A stretch of 64,000 bases of DNA from Treponema sp. Marseille-Q3903 (GTDB lineage: Bacteria > Spirochaetota > Spirochaetia > Treponematales > Treponemataceae), in contig NZ_JACSEU010000003.1 of NCBI RefSeq assembly GCF_014334335.1, positions 62,001 to 126,000 of the forward strand, read 5' to 3'. Below, piece after piece: positions 45,573 through 54,244 of this stretch. Below the pieces are notes generated by a model. It saw only the letters and a program-made list of their open reading frames with translations. It did no database searches and was not told the origin of the DNA. Position 1 is the stretch's first letter, and the number at the start of each line of letters is the position of its first letter. The translations under genes were made by a program, and so were the position numbers.

Positions 45573-46865
45573 TTAGTTCTGCTTTCCTGCAATTAAATCA
45601 AGAAGTTCATCATCTTTGTAATAGCGTGCAGTCGAATAAGTTCTTAATTTATTGGAACAAGTCATTATATTTCTTGATTTTGTAAGTGGATTTGAAGTAT
45701 ACATCAGCGGACAGATTGCGGTTACGCGTGTTCCTGTCGCGTAAAGATTTTTATATTTTTCTGTTTTTTTGAATTCTTCCAAAATCGGTGGGGCGGTGCA
45801 AATTACAGTGTCGCATGCAACTTTCTTTTTACCGTTTTCACCGAGTCTGTTTATTATTTTATCAGACCATTCGTTCAACTGATTTTTTGAAAGATGCGGG
45901 CACCCAATAAACGCATAAGTTCCTTTTTTATCAGGATTTTTCCACATGACAGGATAAGTTTTGTAAACCCTTTCAAGTTCAGCGTCGTCGATTACGTATT
46001 CTTTGAAATCCTTTTGCAAAAGTTTTTCGCCGAGTTCAACAGCTTCCGGAGTGAGATTTTCAATATGATAAAGCCCGACAGCCCCGTTAGAAGCAGTAGC
46101 CGCACCAAAGTCCTTTAGATACGATTTTGTCTCGTCGTTGAGTTCTCTTCCAATCCATTTATCAAGCCCGACGACATAAGGGATATCTTCCATAACTTTT
46201 ATCCCGATTGCCGAACCTAAAATCTGTGGCAGCGGCTTTTTTGTAGTGTTGACTATCACTTTCCATTTTGCTTTGCGCCCTTCGTCTGTCAAAAGCCCGA
46301 ATTTCGGAACATAGCCTAAAATTGAACCGAATATGTCTATCATTCCTGAGTTGCGGTTACAGCGAGCTCCAAGAACCGAATTTGCATAGTTGACCGCACT
46401 TGATTCCGCCCAAGATAGAACATCGCCTTTTTTTGGAATATTGCCCATTTCGTCAAAATAGCATGCACAGCTAAACCCGTTGTCGCCAACAAGCCCAAGT
46501 TTTTTGAGTTGAGCTTCGTAATAGTTTTGTTTTCCATACAAAACAGTTTTATAAAGAATTTTATCGAGCAGATTGCATGGAACATTTGGAATATCGGTAG
46601 GGCGTGGGTCGGCTGTAAATCCGCCTTGAACTTTAAGCCCTGCATTGATAAGTTCATCCATTGTTTTGTAAACAGGTTTTAGCAGAGAAAGTCCAAAAGA
46701 TGTCACCAAGTGCCCCTGTCCATGAGTAACTTTTACAAGCTCTTCTGCTTCAAACATATCTCCATAACGGACGATTGTTTCCATCACTTTTGCCTTTACC
46801 TGACCTTCGCTTCCTTCAAGGATAGCTTTTTGCTCCTCAGTCAATTTCATCTTATATTGATACAT
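45573..46865 (-). CDS. Aconitase X large (catalytic) subunit
   Basis: 430 residues of the DUF521 type: KVTHGQGHLVTSFGL near the start, TADPRPTD, ESSAVNYANSVLGARCNRN (a conserved active-site segment with Cys), and FIGCPHLSKNQL plus CDTVICTAPP carrying other conserved cysteines. Split-subunit AcnX enzymes are known as cis-3-hydroxy-L-proline dehydratases in bacteria and mevalonate-5-phosphate dehydratases in archaea. Which applies is not readable, and the flavoenzyme neighbour fits neither pathway directly. Good SD (aggaagg) before ATG 46865. Cytoplasmic. Confidence 0.9.
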   Translation of the reverse strand: MYQYKMKLTEEQKAILEGSEGQVKAKVMETIVRYGDMFEAEELVKVTHGQGHLVTSFGLSLLKPVYKTMDELINAGLKVQGGFTADPRPTDIPNVPCNLLDKILYKTVLYGKQNYYEAQLKKLGLVGDNGFSCACYFDEMGNIPKKGDVLSWAESSAVNYANSVLGARCNRNSGMIDIFGSILGYVPKFGLLTDEGRKAKWKVIVNTTKKPLPQILGSAIGIKVMEDIPYVVGLDKWIGRELNDETKSYLKDFGAATASNGAVGLYHIENLTPEAVELGEKLLQKDFKEYVIDDAELERVYKTYPVMWKNPDKKGTYAFIGCPHLSKNQLNEWSDKIINRLGENGKKKVACDTVICTAPPILEEFKKTEKYKNLYATGTRVTAICPLMYTSNPLTKSRNIMTCSNKLRTYSTARYYKDDELLDLIAGKQN

Positions 46866-46897
46866 TTTACCTTCCTATAAAAACGCTGCGTTCATAA

Positions 46898-48952
46898 CTA
46901 TATTTTCATTGCAACATCCCATGCTCGCCAGATTGCGGTTCTGAGATTTCCAACATGATTACAATCTCCGACAAACTTTACTTTTGAAGATTTTTTAAAA
47001 ACCGGAGCCGGATGGTATCCCATCGAAGAGATTACAGTATCGCCTGCAATTTCGAATTCTTTTCCGTCTTTATCTTTTACGACAACTCCTTTTTCAGAAA
47101 CTTTTAGAAGTTTTGTTTCCAGATGAACTTCGACTTTATTCAAAGCAAAGAAATCTCGTAAATAAGAGCTGTTCGCCAGACAAACGCCTTTTACGGCAAT
47201 CAAATCGTTTTTCATTTCTACAATGACAGGAGTCTTTCCTTTTTTGAATAAATCATAAGCTATCTCGCAGCCTGTAAGCCCTCCGCCGATAATTATCACT
47301 TTGTCACCGGTTTTTGCTCCATATAGATAGTCACATGCTTCGATTGTTTTGTTCAAACCTTCAATTCTCGGTCTATTTGCCACCGCTCCCGTTGCGACAA
47401 CAATTTTATCAAAATCATTTAATTCCTCAATTTTATTTATAGGTTTATTAAATCTGATTTCAATGTTGTTTTCTTTCATTTCTTTTGCATACCATGAAAG
47501 AAGCTGTTTATCTTTTTCTTTGAATGAAGGCGCTGCTGCCGCATTGAATACTCCTCCTAACTTATCGCTTTTCTCAAAGATAACAGGTTTGTGCCCGCGC
47601 AGTGCCAAAACCCTTGCAGTCTCCATTCCTCCGATTCCGGCTCCAATGACAGCAACTTTTTTTTGTGATGAAGATTTTACAATCTTATATTTTGTTGACT
47701 GCATTGTTTGTGGGTTGATTGCACAACGAGCCATTCCTTTGTTGTCCGAAAGCGACTGGTCATTTGCAACTCCTTTGTAATGAGCCATGTTAAAACATGC
47801 GTTGTGGCAGCATATACACGGACGGATTGAATCTTCAGAGTTGTTGAGAATCTTTGTAATCCATTGCGGATCAGCCAAAAACTGACGTGCAACGCCCATT
47901 CCGTCTAGTTCTCCATTTGCAATAGCTTTTGCAGCAGTCTCCAGAGTCATTCTTCCTGCACAGACTATAGGGATGTCGACAAACTTTTTAATGTGTTTTA
48001 CGTCTTCCAAGTTGCAGTTCTGAGCCATATACATTGGCGGATGTGCCCAGTACCATGCGTCATAAGTTCCGTTGTCACAGTTGAGCATATCGTAGCCGGC
48101 ATCCTGAAGATACTTAGCAGCTTTTTCGCTTTCTGACATATCCCTGCCGACTTCGACATAATTTTCACCGGGGAGAGCTCCTTTTCCAAAGCCTTTTGTC
48201 TTTGAAACGACAGAGTATCTTAAAGAGACAGGAAAATCTTTTCCGCACGCTTCTTTGATGGCTTTTACTATCTCAACAGGAAAACGATAACGGTTTTCAA
48301 AATTTCCACCGTATTCATCATCGCGAAGATTTGTGTATTTCATAGTAAACTGGTCGAGCAGATAGCCTTCGTGGACTGCATGGATTTCGACACCGTCGAC
48401 GCCTGCCTCTTTGCAGAGTTTTGCGGTTTTTGCAAATGCCTTTATCATCTGCTGAATTTCTTTTTTAGTCAGAGGACGTGACATGCAGCTGTCGTCCCAG
48501 CGGTTTGGAGTCGCACTTGCGCTTGCCGTCAGATAATCGACATCGAGAATCGGTTTCATCATAAATCCAAGAAGTTTATTTTTACTTGATTTCACCATGA
48601 TGTCGTTGATTGCTAGGCTTCTTCCGAATCCGGCTGTCAATTGAACAAACATTTTTGCGCCTGTTTTATGGAACTCTGTCATAAACTTTTCAAGTTTCTT
48701 GAATTTTCCCTTGCCCTGATAAAGCCACTTGCCGCCAAGTGTGTCGCGGATTGGAGCAATTCCCGGAAGAATGAGGCCGGTATTGTTTTTTGCTCTTTCC
48801 AAAAGGAAATTTGCGGCTTCCTTGTCAAAATGGTTCGGTTCAAGCCATCCGAAAATAGAAGTTCCTCCCATAGAAGTCATAACAATGCGGTTTTTTATTT
48901 CCACATTTCCGATTTTCCATGGTGTAAAAAGAGATTCGTATTCTTTCTTCAT
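46898..48952 (-). CDS. Old-yellow-enzyme family oxidoreductase, 2,4-dienoyl-CoA/enoate reductase type
   Basis: 684 residues. An FMN TIM barrel (about 1-370) carries GVEIHAVHEGYLLDQF and the barrel-end VCAGRMTLETAAKAI. The [4Fe-4S] ligands are in CICCHNACFN and a later ARCAINP. The C-terminal half (about 395-684) has two dinucleotide folds: VAVIGAGIGGMETARVLALRG and VIIIGGGLTGCEIAYDLFKK. Relatives reduce activated C=C bonds (dienoyl-CoA, enoates, steroid enones) with NAD(P)H in anaerobes. ATG 48952 is chosen for its GGAGG SD; an ATG four codons earlier overlaps that SD. It leads an operon with aconitase X. Confidence 0.92.
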   Translation of the reverse strand: MKKEYESLFTPWKIGNVEIKNRIVMTSMGGTSIFGWLEPNHFDKEAANFLLERAKNNTGLILPGIAPIRDTLGGKWLYQGKGKFKKLEKFMTEFHKTGAKMFVQLTAGFGRSLAINDIMVKSSKNKLLGFMMKPILDVDYLTASASATPNRWDDSCMSRPLTKKEIQQMIKAFAKTAKLCKEAGVDGVEIHAVHEGYLLDQFTMKYTNLRDDEYGGNFENRYRFPVEIVKAIKEACGKDFPVSLRYSVVSKTKGFGKGALPGENYVEVGRDMSESEKAAKYLQDAGYDMLNCDNGTYDAWYWAHPPMYMAQNCNLEDVKHIKKFVDIPIVCAGRMTLETAAKAIANGELDGMGVARQFLADPQWITKILNNSEDSIRPCICCHNACFNMAHYKGVANDQSLSDNKGMARCAINPQTMQSTKYKIVKSSSQKKVAVIGAGIGGMETARVLALRGHKPVIFEKSDKLGGVFNAAAAPSFKEKDKQLLSWYAKEMKENNIEIRFNKPINKIEELNDFDKIVVATGAVANRPRIEGLNKTIEACDYLYGAKTGDKVIIIGGGLTGCEIAYDLFKKGKTPVIVEMKNDLIAVKGVCLANSSYLRDFFALNKVEVHLETKLLKVSEKGVVVKDKDGKEFEIAGDTVISSMGYHPAPVFKKSSKVKFVGDCNHVGNLRTAIWRAWDVAMKI

Positions 48953-49096
48953 AATCACCTCCATAAAAGAAAAGTTTACGGCGCAACCTCCTGAACAAAA
49001 CTTTGACTTTTTACAACAATTTCGTCAAAATTTTTATTGCAGCTCCTTGAATGTAATTTAAATTATAACATGGATTTTTATGGAGAGATAAAATAC

Positions 49097-50425
49097 TTAG
49101 AATGTTTCTAATAAGTTACAATAAAACCTTGTTGTCCCTATCAGCTCCGGGATTCTTATTCTTTCGTTGTTTCCGTGAATAAGCCCTCTCTCTTCTTTTG
49201 AGAGGAACATCGGCGCAAATCTGTAAACTCCATCGCTGATTTTGCAGTAGTGCCTTGAGTCGCTGCACGCAATCATGAGGTATGGAGTCGGAATAACTTC
49301 CTGCCACGTTTTTCTTATCACATCGCATAGATTTTTAAATTGAGGGCAGTCTGTGACTGAAACTTTTGACGGATTGCTGCCGTTTACAAGCAAAAACTTA
49401 AAATCGACTTTATATTTTTTTTCGATTTTTCTGACGGCTTTTTTTAGATTTTGAAAAAGGCTTTCTATAGTATCATTCCCGAGAAGTCTGACGTTCATTC
49501 CAAATGAAACTTTATTGGGGATAACATTATACGCTTTGCTTCCTTCCATCTTTGTGATTGCGATTGTCGAATGGGTAAGTGCGTTGACTTCCGCCCCAAG
49601 GTTTCGTCCGAAAAATCTGAACAACAATTCAAAAAATGTTTTTTTTGACGGGACGAGCGTTTTTAGCATTTCGGAAAGTGGGCGGGTGATTTGCGTTTTG
49701 AAAGGCATTTTTTCAATGGCATTTATTCCCATCGCTGCGATTCCTGCTGCCGTATGTTTTTTAGGCGATGAGGAATGACCACCTGTATATTCAATCGTAC
49801 AGTCTATGTTTACACTTCCTTTTTCTGCCGTGCCTATCATTGCCGTCCTAGATGTAACTCCAGGAAACGCTTTCTCGACAATCGCGCCGCCTTCATCGAG
49901 GACAAAATCGGGATAAACCCCTTTCGATTCAAGATAAGAGACAATGTCAGGGCAAGATTTTCCATCAATTTCTTCTTCGCCTGAAAAAGAAAGATAGAGG
50001 TCTGACTGCGGTCTCCAGCCATTTTTTAATTCAACTTCAACAGATTCCAAAATTGAACAAAAAGTCCCTTTTGTATCGAGAGTGCCGCGTCCCCACATGA
50101 CATTGTTTTCAATTACGGCGTCAAACGGAGGTTTTTCCCATTGAGACTCTTCAACCGGGACAACATCATAGTGAGCCATGAGAACAGCAGTCTTGCACGG
50201 GCTGTCGTTTTTGCCGGTACCTTCAATTTTATATAAAAGTCCTGTTCTGCCGATGTGTTGCTGCTCAGAAACGGAATGGAGCACAGGAAATCGTTCGACC
50301 ATAAGAGAGTGAAGTTTTTTATACTCGTTCCAGTCAACAAATTCATCTTTTCTGTTTGAGACTGTTTTACAGCGGATAAAATCCTGCATATCCCTAATTA
50401 TTTTTTCTTCATCTAAAACAATCAT
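49097..50425 (-). CDS. M20 family metallopeptidase/deacylase
   Basis: 442 residues from ATG 50425. The M20 zinc residues lie in LMAHYDVVPV, GRGTLDTKG, FSGEEEIDG and VLDEGGAIV; dimerisation-domain residues include EYTGGHSSSP and a C-terminal GLIHGNNERI His. The length and the SSSPKKHTA segment resemble carboxypeptidase S/PM20D1-like members that cut or form N-acyl amino acids and dipeptides. No signal peptide. It starts 1 bp after the stop of the membrane gene upstream, so substrate may be delivered by the DUF5058 pair (inference). Confidence 0.9.
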   Translation of the reverse strand: MIVLDEEKIIRDMQDFIRCKTVSNRKDEFVDWNEYKKLHSLMVERFPVLHSVSEQQHIGRTGLLYKIEGTGKNDSPCKTAVLMAHYDVVPVEESQWEKPPFDAVIENNVMWGRGTLDTKGTFCSILESVEVELKNGWRPQSDLYLSFSGEEEIDGKSCPDIVSYLESKGVYPDFVLDEGGAIVEKAFPGVTSRTAMIGTAEKGSVNIDCTIEYTGGHSSSPKKHTAAGIAAMGINAIEKMPFKTQITRPLSEMLKTLVPSKKTFFELLFRFFGRNLGAEVNALTHSTIAITKMEGSKAYNVIPNKVSFGMNVRLLGNDTIESLFQNLKKAVRKIEKKYKVDFKFLLVNGSNPSKVSVTDCPQFKNLCDVIRKTWQEVIPTPYLMIACSDSRHYCKISDGVYRFAPMFLSKEERGLIHGNNERIRIPELIGTTRFYCNLLETF

Positions 50426-50426
50426 T

Positions 50427-51089
50427 TTAAAGCCATCCCTTTTTATACATAATTTTTGAGGCACCGAGCGCAATGATGATTCCGACAGGAACTAGGATTC
50501 CCACTGAGTTTCCAAGCGATGGAACAGCAATAAACAAACCTATCATAATAATGATTGGAGCAACTGCAATTTTCCAATTCCTGCTGATGTAAACTACGCC
50601 AAGTCCTCCAAAAAGTGCCGGAAGAATGTTGTCGAATGCAGGTTTTAAAGACGGCGAGTTCAAAATAGGAGTAAGTTTTGCAAATAAAAATACTCCAAGT
50701 GCAATTACAATTGTCGTTATGATTGAAGCGGTGGCAATTGCGATTGTAGATATGATTTCAGCTTGCTCTGTTCCGAGTTTTACTTCTGCGCTCTCAATTG
50801 CGTTCAAAGCGGCTGGAACTTTTAGCGCCGTTACATTTCCTGTGACAAAGCTCAGATATGTGCCTGCCGTCCCGAGCATCGGGGTGTATGTTACAACTTC
50901 AATAAAGCCAACTGTCCAGTAAATCGGAGCGACTCCAAGAAGCCCTTTCAAAACAGAAGAAGCTGCCGGCCATGCGTTAAACCGAATGCATACTGCAACA
51001 GGCACCATAAAAATTAAGACGGCGGCGGTCCAAATCCATGCTTTTCCAAGTTTGTTTGTCTTTAAAATATATTCGTTATATTCATTCAT
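50427..51089 (-). CDS. Integral membrane protein, partner of the DUF5058 protein
   Basis: 220 residues with about six hydrophobic segments and a short polar N-terminus. It has IYWTVGFIEVVTYTPMLGT and FGGLGVVYISRN, and small-residue-rich helices like those of transporters. I do not recognise a named family. It lies 18 bp after the DUF5058 gene and 1 bp before the M20 gene, so the two membrane proteins are likely a two-subunit transporter. Confidence 0.7.
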   Translation of the reverse strand: MNEYNEYILKTNKLGKAWIWTAAVLIFMVPVAVCIRFNAWPAASSVLKGLLGVAPIYWTVGFIEVVTYTPMLGTAGTYLSFVTGNVTALKVPAALNAIESAEVKLGTEQAEIISTIAIATASIITTIVIALGVFLFAKLTPILNSPSLKPAFDNILPALFGGLGVVYISRNWKIAVAPIIIMIGLFIAVPSLGNSVGILVPVGIIIALGASKIMYKKGWL

Positions 51090-51107
51090 GATAATCTCCG
51101 GTAAAAA

Positions 51108-51839
51108 TTAAAGTCCAAATGCTTTTGCGCCGAGTGCGGCAAAAATCATTCCTGCAAGCATCGAAAAAGGAAGCGCATAGTTTTCAAGCCATTTTATGTG
51201 TGCTTTTTTTACTAAGAGTCCACAGATACACATCATAATTGCGGAAAAGGCGAGGACAGATACAGGCAAAAGCCCTTTTACACCTTCTCTGACGTGGGAA
51301 AACACCATCCCCGAAAAAGCGGAAATCATGCCCATAAAAAGGGAAGTCATAAAGATTTCTCCCCACCGTCCGTCTTTATTTTTAATCTTTACAATCCCGT
51401 TTTGAATTTTGTTGATCAACAACGGAGGTAAAATGATGCTCGGCATAATTCCAAGCGTCATGACCCAAGCGATCGCTGTGTAAACGCTTGTATCTGTTAC
51501 TGTTTCGGATAGAGAAATTCCAAGTGCATTTGCAGTAGAAGTCGCAGCTGGCAATTCATAAGTGATTGCGCCAATAACGCTTAGCCTAATCCAAGGAAGA
51601 GGAAGCCCTAAAAATTTTGCAAGAGTTACGACCCCGAGCATGATAGAGACTGATGGAGCAATTGAAAAGAGTGCTGTAGACCCTATCGTCCTTCTTATCA
51701 GAGACATATCCATATCACATTTTTTTGCTCGTATTACTGCGCGTACAAGAAAAAATACAGACTGAGCCAGTACAAAAAGAATAACAGTTGCGGCAAGTCC
51801 GTACAGAAATCCGCTATTTGGGTTAAATGATTTTTCCAT
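51108..51839 (-). CDS. DUF5058 family membrane protein
   Basis: 243 residues from ATG 51839, six to seven hydrophobic segments. Typical DUF5058 stretches: ATVILFVLAQSVFFLVRA near the start, STALFSIAPSVSIMLGVVTL and LPWIRLSVIGAITYELPAA. DUF5058 has no assigned function; its residue pattern looks like a transporter. The start lacks an SD; a TATAAT box ends 6 nt before the ATG, and longer upstream starts would precede transcription. It is first of a three-gene unit with a second membrane protein and an M20 peptidase. Confidence 0.82.
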   Translation of the reverse strand: MEKSFNPNSGFLYGLAATVILFVLAQSVFFLVRAVIRAKKCDMDMSLIRRTIGSTALFSIAPSVSIMLGVVTLAKFLGLPLPWIRLSVIGAITYELPAATSTANALGISLSETVTDTSVYTAIAWVMTLGIMPSIILPPLLINKIQNGIVKIKNKDGRWGEIFMTSLFMGMISAFSGMVFSHVREGVKGLLPVSVLAFSAIMMCICGLLVKKAHIKWLENYALPFSMLAGMIFAALGAKAFGL

Positions 51840-51874
51840 ATCTGAATTATAACCAGATATGTTTATGCTTTCTA
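51838..51874 (-). promoter_or_regulatory. Promoter and flanking dyad of the DUF5058 cassette, predicted leaderless
   Basis: Minus strand TAGAAA (51869-51874), 17-nt spacer, TATAAT (51846-51851), 6 nt, ATG 51839. A perfect dyad ATATCTG-N9-CAGATAT (51838-51860) brackets the -10 box symmetrically and reaches the start codon, an ideal repressor site. Confidence 0.6.
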
Positions 51875-52014
51875 CTGTAAAAAAAAATCTGGCAGTAATT
51901 AAAAAAATATTGTAGGAATTAAAAAAAAATTGTAGAATGCTTTTCAATTATTCAAATAAACTTAAAATAACGCTTTCTGCGCTGTCGCTAATGCGGTGTT
52001 TTATAGGAGACTTT

Positions 52015-52536
52015 ATGAAATCAAACTCTTTCTTTTTATCTCATAAAAAAATGTTTCTTGGAATTGCATTGTGCTTCCTTGCCTTTTCGTCTTTTGCAAA
52101 AAATATAAAAAAAGGTTCTGCCGCACCTGATTTTTCAATCACTCTCTCCGATTCAAAAACCGTAAAACTTTCGGATTATCGAGGAAAAGCAGTTCTCTTA
52201 CATTTCTGGGGAACATGGTGTCCACCTTGCAGACGAGAACTTCCGGGAATGGAAAATCTCAATAAAAAGATTGTTGCCGACGGAGAAAACTCAAAGCTTG
52301 AAATTCTTGCAGTCTGCATTTCTGATACAGAAAAAAATCAGTCTTCATTTATGAAATCAAATAAATACACATTCAAAACAGGTCTCGATGTTTCGGGGGA
52401 TATTGCATTCAGTTATGGAGTTCAAGCAGTTCCAACAAGCATCCTAATTTCGCCTGAAGGAGAAATTCTTGCAGCACATGCAGGAATGATGAGTGAAAGT
52501 CAGATATTTGCTTTTGTTAAGGATTATGTCAAATAA
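52015..52536 (+). CDS. TlpA/ResA-like secreted thioredoxin
   Basis: 173 residues from ATG 52015 (SD taggag). A signal sequence (about 10-28, ending SSFAKN) directs export. The thioredoxin domain has AAPDFSITLSDSKTV, the redox motif WCPPC in FWGTWCPPCRREL, and the cis-Pro segment VQAVPTSILISPEG. It would reduce or isomerise thiols outside the inner membrane or act in metalloprotein maturation. Its end overlaps the next small gene by 11 bp, making an operon with a CXXC mini-protein and a polyferredoxin membrane protein. Confidence 0.92.
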   Translation: MKSNSFFLSHKKMFLGIALCFLAFSSFAKNIKKGSAAPDFSITLSDSKTVKLSDYRGKAVLLHFWGTWCPPCRRELPGMENLNKKIVADGENSKLEILAVCISDTEKNQSSFMKSNKYTFKTGLDVSGDIAFSYGVQAVPTSILISPEGEILAAHAGMMSESQIFAFVKDYVK

Positions 52537-52702
52537 GTTTCTTAAAAAACAAAAACATAAAGAACTTAATTTCACAAAAAAAACGATAGTGTTGATTGCT
52601 TTGTCCGTGATTCTCTGCGTGACAGGATTTTTTCTCGGAGATATGAAAGATATCATGAGAAAGGCGATTTTTATCTGCATGGAGTGTATCGGGCTTGGCT
52701 GA
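52526..52702 (+). CDS. CD1871A-like CXXC mini-membrane protein
   Basis: 58 residues: a Lys-rich N-terminus, one transmembrane helix (TIVLIALSVILCVTGFFLG), and a C-terminal tail ending KAIFICMECIGLG. The CMEC pair followed by IGLG matches the short CD1871A-type CXXC proteins found between tlpA and 4Fe-4S membrane protein genes in clostridia. It overlaps the tlpA end (11 bp) and the next start (8 bp). A role as thiol relay or electron shuttle between its neighbours is inference. Confidence 0.82.
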   Translation: MSNKFLKKQKHKELNFTKKTIVLIALSVILCVTGFFLGDMKDIMRKAIFICMECIGLG

Positions 52703-53516
52703 AACATCGAACTTACGAAGGCGGATAATCCAATTTGTTTCCATGCTCATATACAATTGCGATGTCCGTAATTTTTTTTCAGGGACAATTTCAAAAAGCG
52801 GCGCAAAGAGTTTTTGCGTGCCGGGATTGAACTGTTATTCATGTCCTGGTGCAGTCTCGTCATGCCCGCTCGGTGCTCTTCAAAATTCAATTGCAAACGG
52901 CAAATTTCCGTTTTTTGTCACAGGATTCCTCTTGCTAACAGGGACTTTGCTCGGTAGGACAGTGTGCTCATTTTTGTGCCCTTTTGGACTTTTTCAAGAA
53001 CTTCTTTATAAAATTCCGCTTCCAAAAATCAAAAAAAGCGTCCGTACTCTAAAAATTACGAGAAAAGCATCTTTGATAAAATATTTTATGTTGATTTTTT
53101 TCTGCGTATCGTTGCCTTTTATTTTCTTTATAAAAGACGGGCTCGGCTCTCCTTACTTTTGCAAACTTTTTTGCCCGGAAGGAACAATTTTTGCCGGTTG
53201 GTTTCTTGCGGCATTTAACGAAACTCTGCGAGACTCTCTCGGATTTCTTTTTACTCTAAAAACTTCGATTGCAATATATTTTATTGCCTGGTCTATGTTT
53301 ATGTTCCGTCCGTTTTGTCGGTTTTTCTGCCCGCTCGGCGCTATATATTCATTTTTTAACAAAACAGCGGTTTTTGGAATTCGAGTAGATAAGTCAAAAT
53401 GCACGAACTGTGGAGCATGCACGTTACACTGCAAAATGGACGTTCTTAAAATAAACGATAGAGAATGTATAAGATGCGGAGAGTGCAGAGCGAGATGCAA
53501 ATTCGGTGCAATATGA
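52695..53516 (+). CDS. NapH/NosR-like polyferredoxin membrane protein
   Basis: 273 residues. The start TTG 52695 keeps the conserved NLRRRIIQFVSMLIYNC stretch; ATG 52743 is the alternative. Cys motifs: CVPGLNCYSCPGAVSSCP near residue 41, CSFLCPFG, CKLFCPEG, CRFFCPLG, and two [4Fe-4S] sites CTNCGACTLHCKM and CIRCGECRARCKF at the C-terminus. About five transmembrane helices. Such proteins carry electrons through the membrane from cytoplasmic donors to extracytoplasmic thiols or cofactors. With TlpA and the CXXC protein it forms a probable reductant-export unit. Confidence 0.88.
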   Translation: MAETSNLRRRIIQFVSMLIYNCDVRNFFSGTISKSGAKSFCVPGLNCYSCPGAVSSCPLGALQNSIANGKFPFFVTGFLLLTGTLLGRTVCSFLCPFGLFQELLYKIPLPKIKKSVRTLKITRKASLIKYFMLIFFCVSLPFIFFIKDGLGSPYFCKLFCPEGTIFAGWFLAAFNETLRDSLGFLFTLKTSIAIYFIAWSMFMFRPFCRFFCPLGAIYSFFNKTAVFGIRVDKSKCTNCGACTLHCKMDVLKINDRECIRCGECRARCKFGAI

Positions 53517-53533
53517 TTAAAAACGGAATTACA

Positions 53534-53564
53534 AAATAAATCCCGAAATATGATTTATTTTTTT
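53534..53564 (+). terminator. Terminator of the TlpA operon
   Basis: A perfect 9-bp AT-rich stem aaataaatc/gatttattt (53534-53542, 53552-53560) with T tract after it. It overlaps the stop of the convergent MliC-like gene and could work in both directions. Confidence 0.7.
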
Positions 53565-53959
53565 GTCCCTTCAAACAAAACGGCATCTTGTGCCGTTTCT
53601 GCCCCATAATCAGTTTTTGAAATAATAGCAGTGTCTTGTTTTACAAAAAATTCTGTTCCAATCATATCTATGTATCTAACCCCGGAAGCAGAAACCGCCC
53701 TGACAAGAGTCAATTCGTGCTTGTCCGGCATGACAATTTTTACAAAGAAAAGACTATCATCGGAGAGTGCATAAAAATCAGCAGACACGATTTTATTATC
53801 TGAAGACTGATATTGTGCTTCAGATATCTTTTTTATAGCAAGATTTCCTGACTTTGTTGACTTTTTATTTATATAAAACGAAACGAAAAAAACAGAGACT
53901 AATATAAGGCACATCGCTATGCCTCTGAATAAAAAGCTTTTATCAAATTTAAACTTCAT
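53555..53959 (-). CDS. MliC-like (C-type lysozyme inhibitor) membrane-anchored protein
   Basis: 134 residues: an N-terminal transmembrane anchor (FLFRGIAMCLILVSVFFVSF) and an extracytoplasmic domain of about 85 residues. The domain contains LVRAVSASGVRYID, very like the SASGxRY core of MliC/PliC lysozyme inhibitors, preceded by beta strands ADFYALSDDSLFFVKI. MliC proteins block host C-type lysozyme. Unlike most it is held by a membrane helix, not a lipobox. SD aagga. Assignment is by motif only. Confidence 0.7.
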   Translation of the reverse strand: MKFKFDKSFLFRGIAMCLILVSVFFVSFYINKKSTKSGNLAIKKISEAQYQSSDNKIVSADFYALSDDSLFFVKIVMPDKHELTLVRAVSASGVRYIDMIGTEFFVKQDTAIISKTDYGAETAQDAVLFEGTKK

Positions 53960-54070
53960 TTTTTTTCCTTAAAATTATATCAATTTGGTTCTACTTTATA
54001 CGATGTGTGATTTTTTTTCCAGCATAAAATTGAAAATATCATAAGTTTTTGACAACCGAAATTTCTAGGT

Positions 54071-54099
54071 TTGACAAAGAATTCTTTTCCTTGTAATAT
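54071..54099 (+). promoter_or_regulatory. Sigma70-type promoter of the second chemoreceptor
   Basis: TTGACA (54071-54076), 17-nt spacer, TAATAT (54094-54099). It leaves a leader of about 140 nt before an SD (aggag) and ATG 54245. The leader has no recognised riboswitch. Confidence 0.75.
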
Positions 54100-54244
54100 A
54101 GCCCTGTTTATCTTGCTTTGTTTAGAAGCCTTATTTTTTGCTGATTAAAAAATTTGATAGCAAAAATCATAAAACAGCTGTACGCTGATTCGCTTTTTAC
54201 CCAACATTTCAGGCTTATCATTATAACAAATTTAGGAGAATTTT

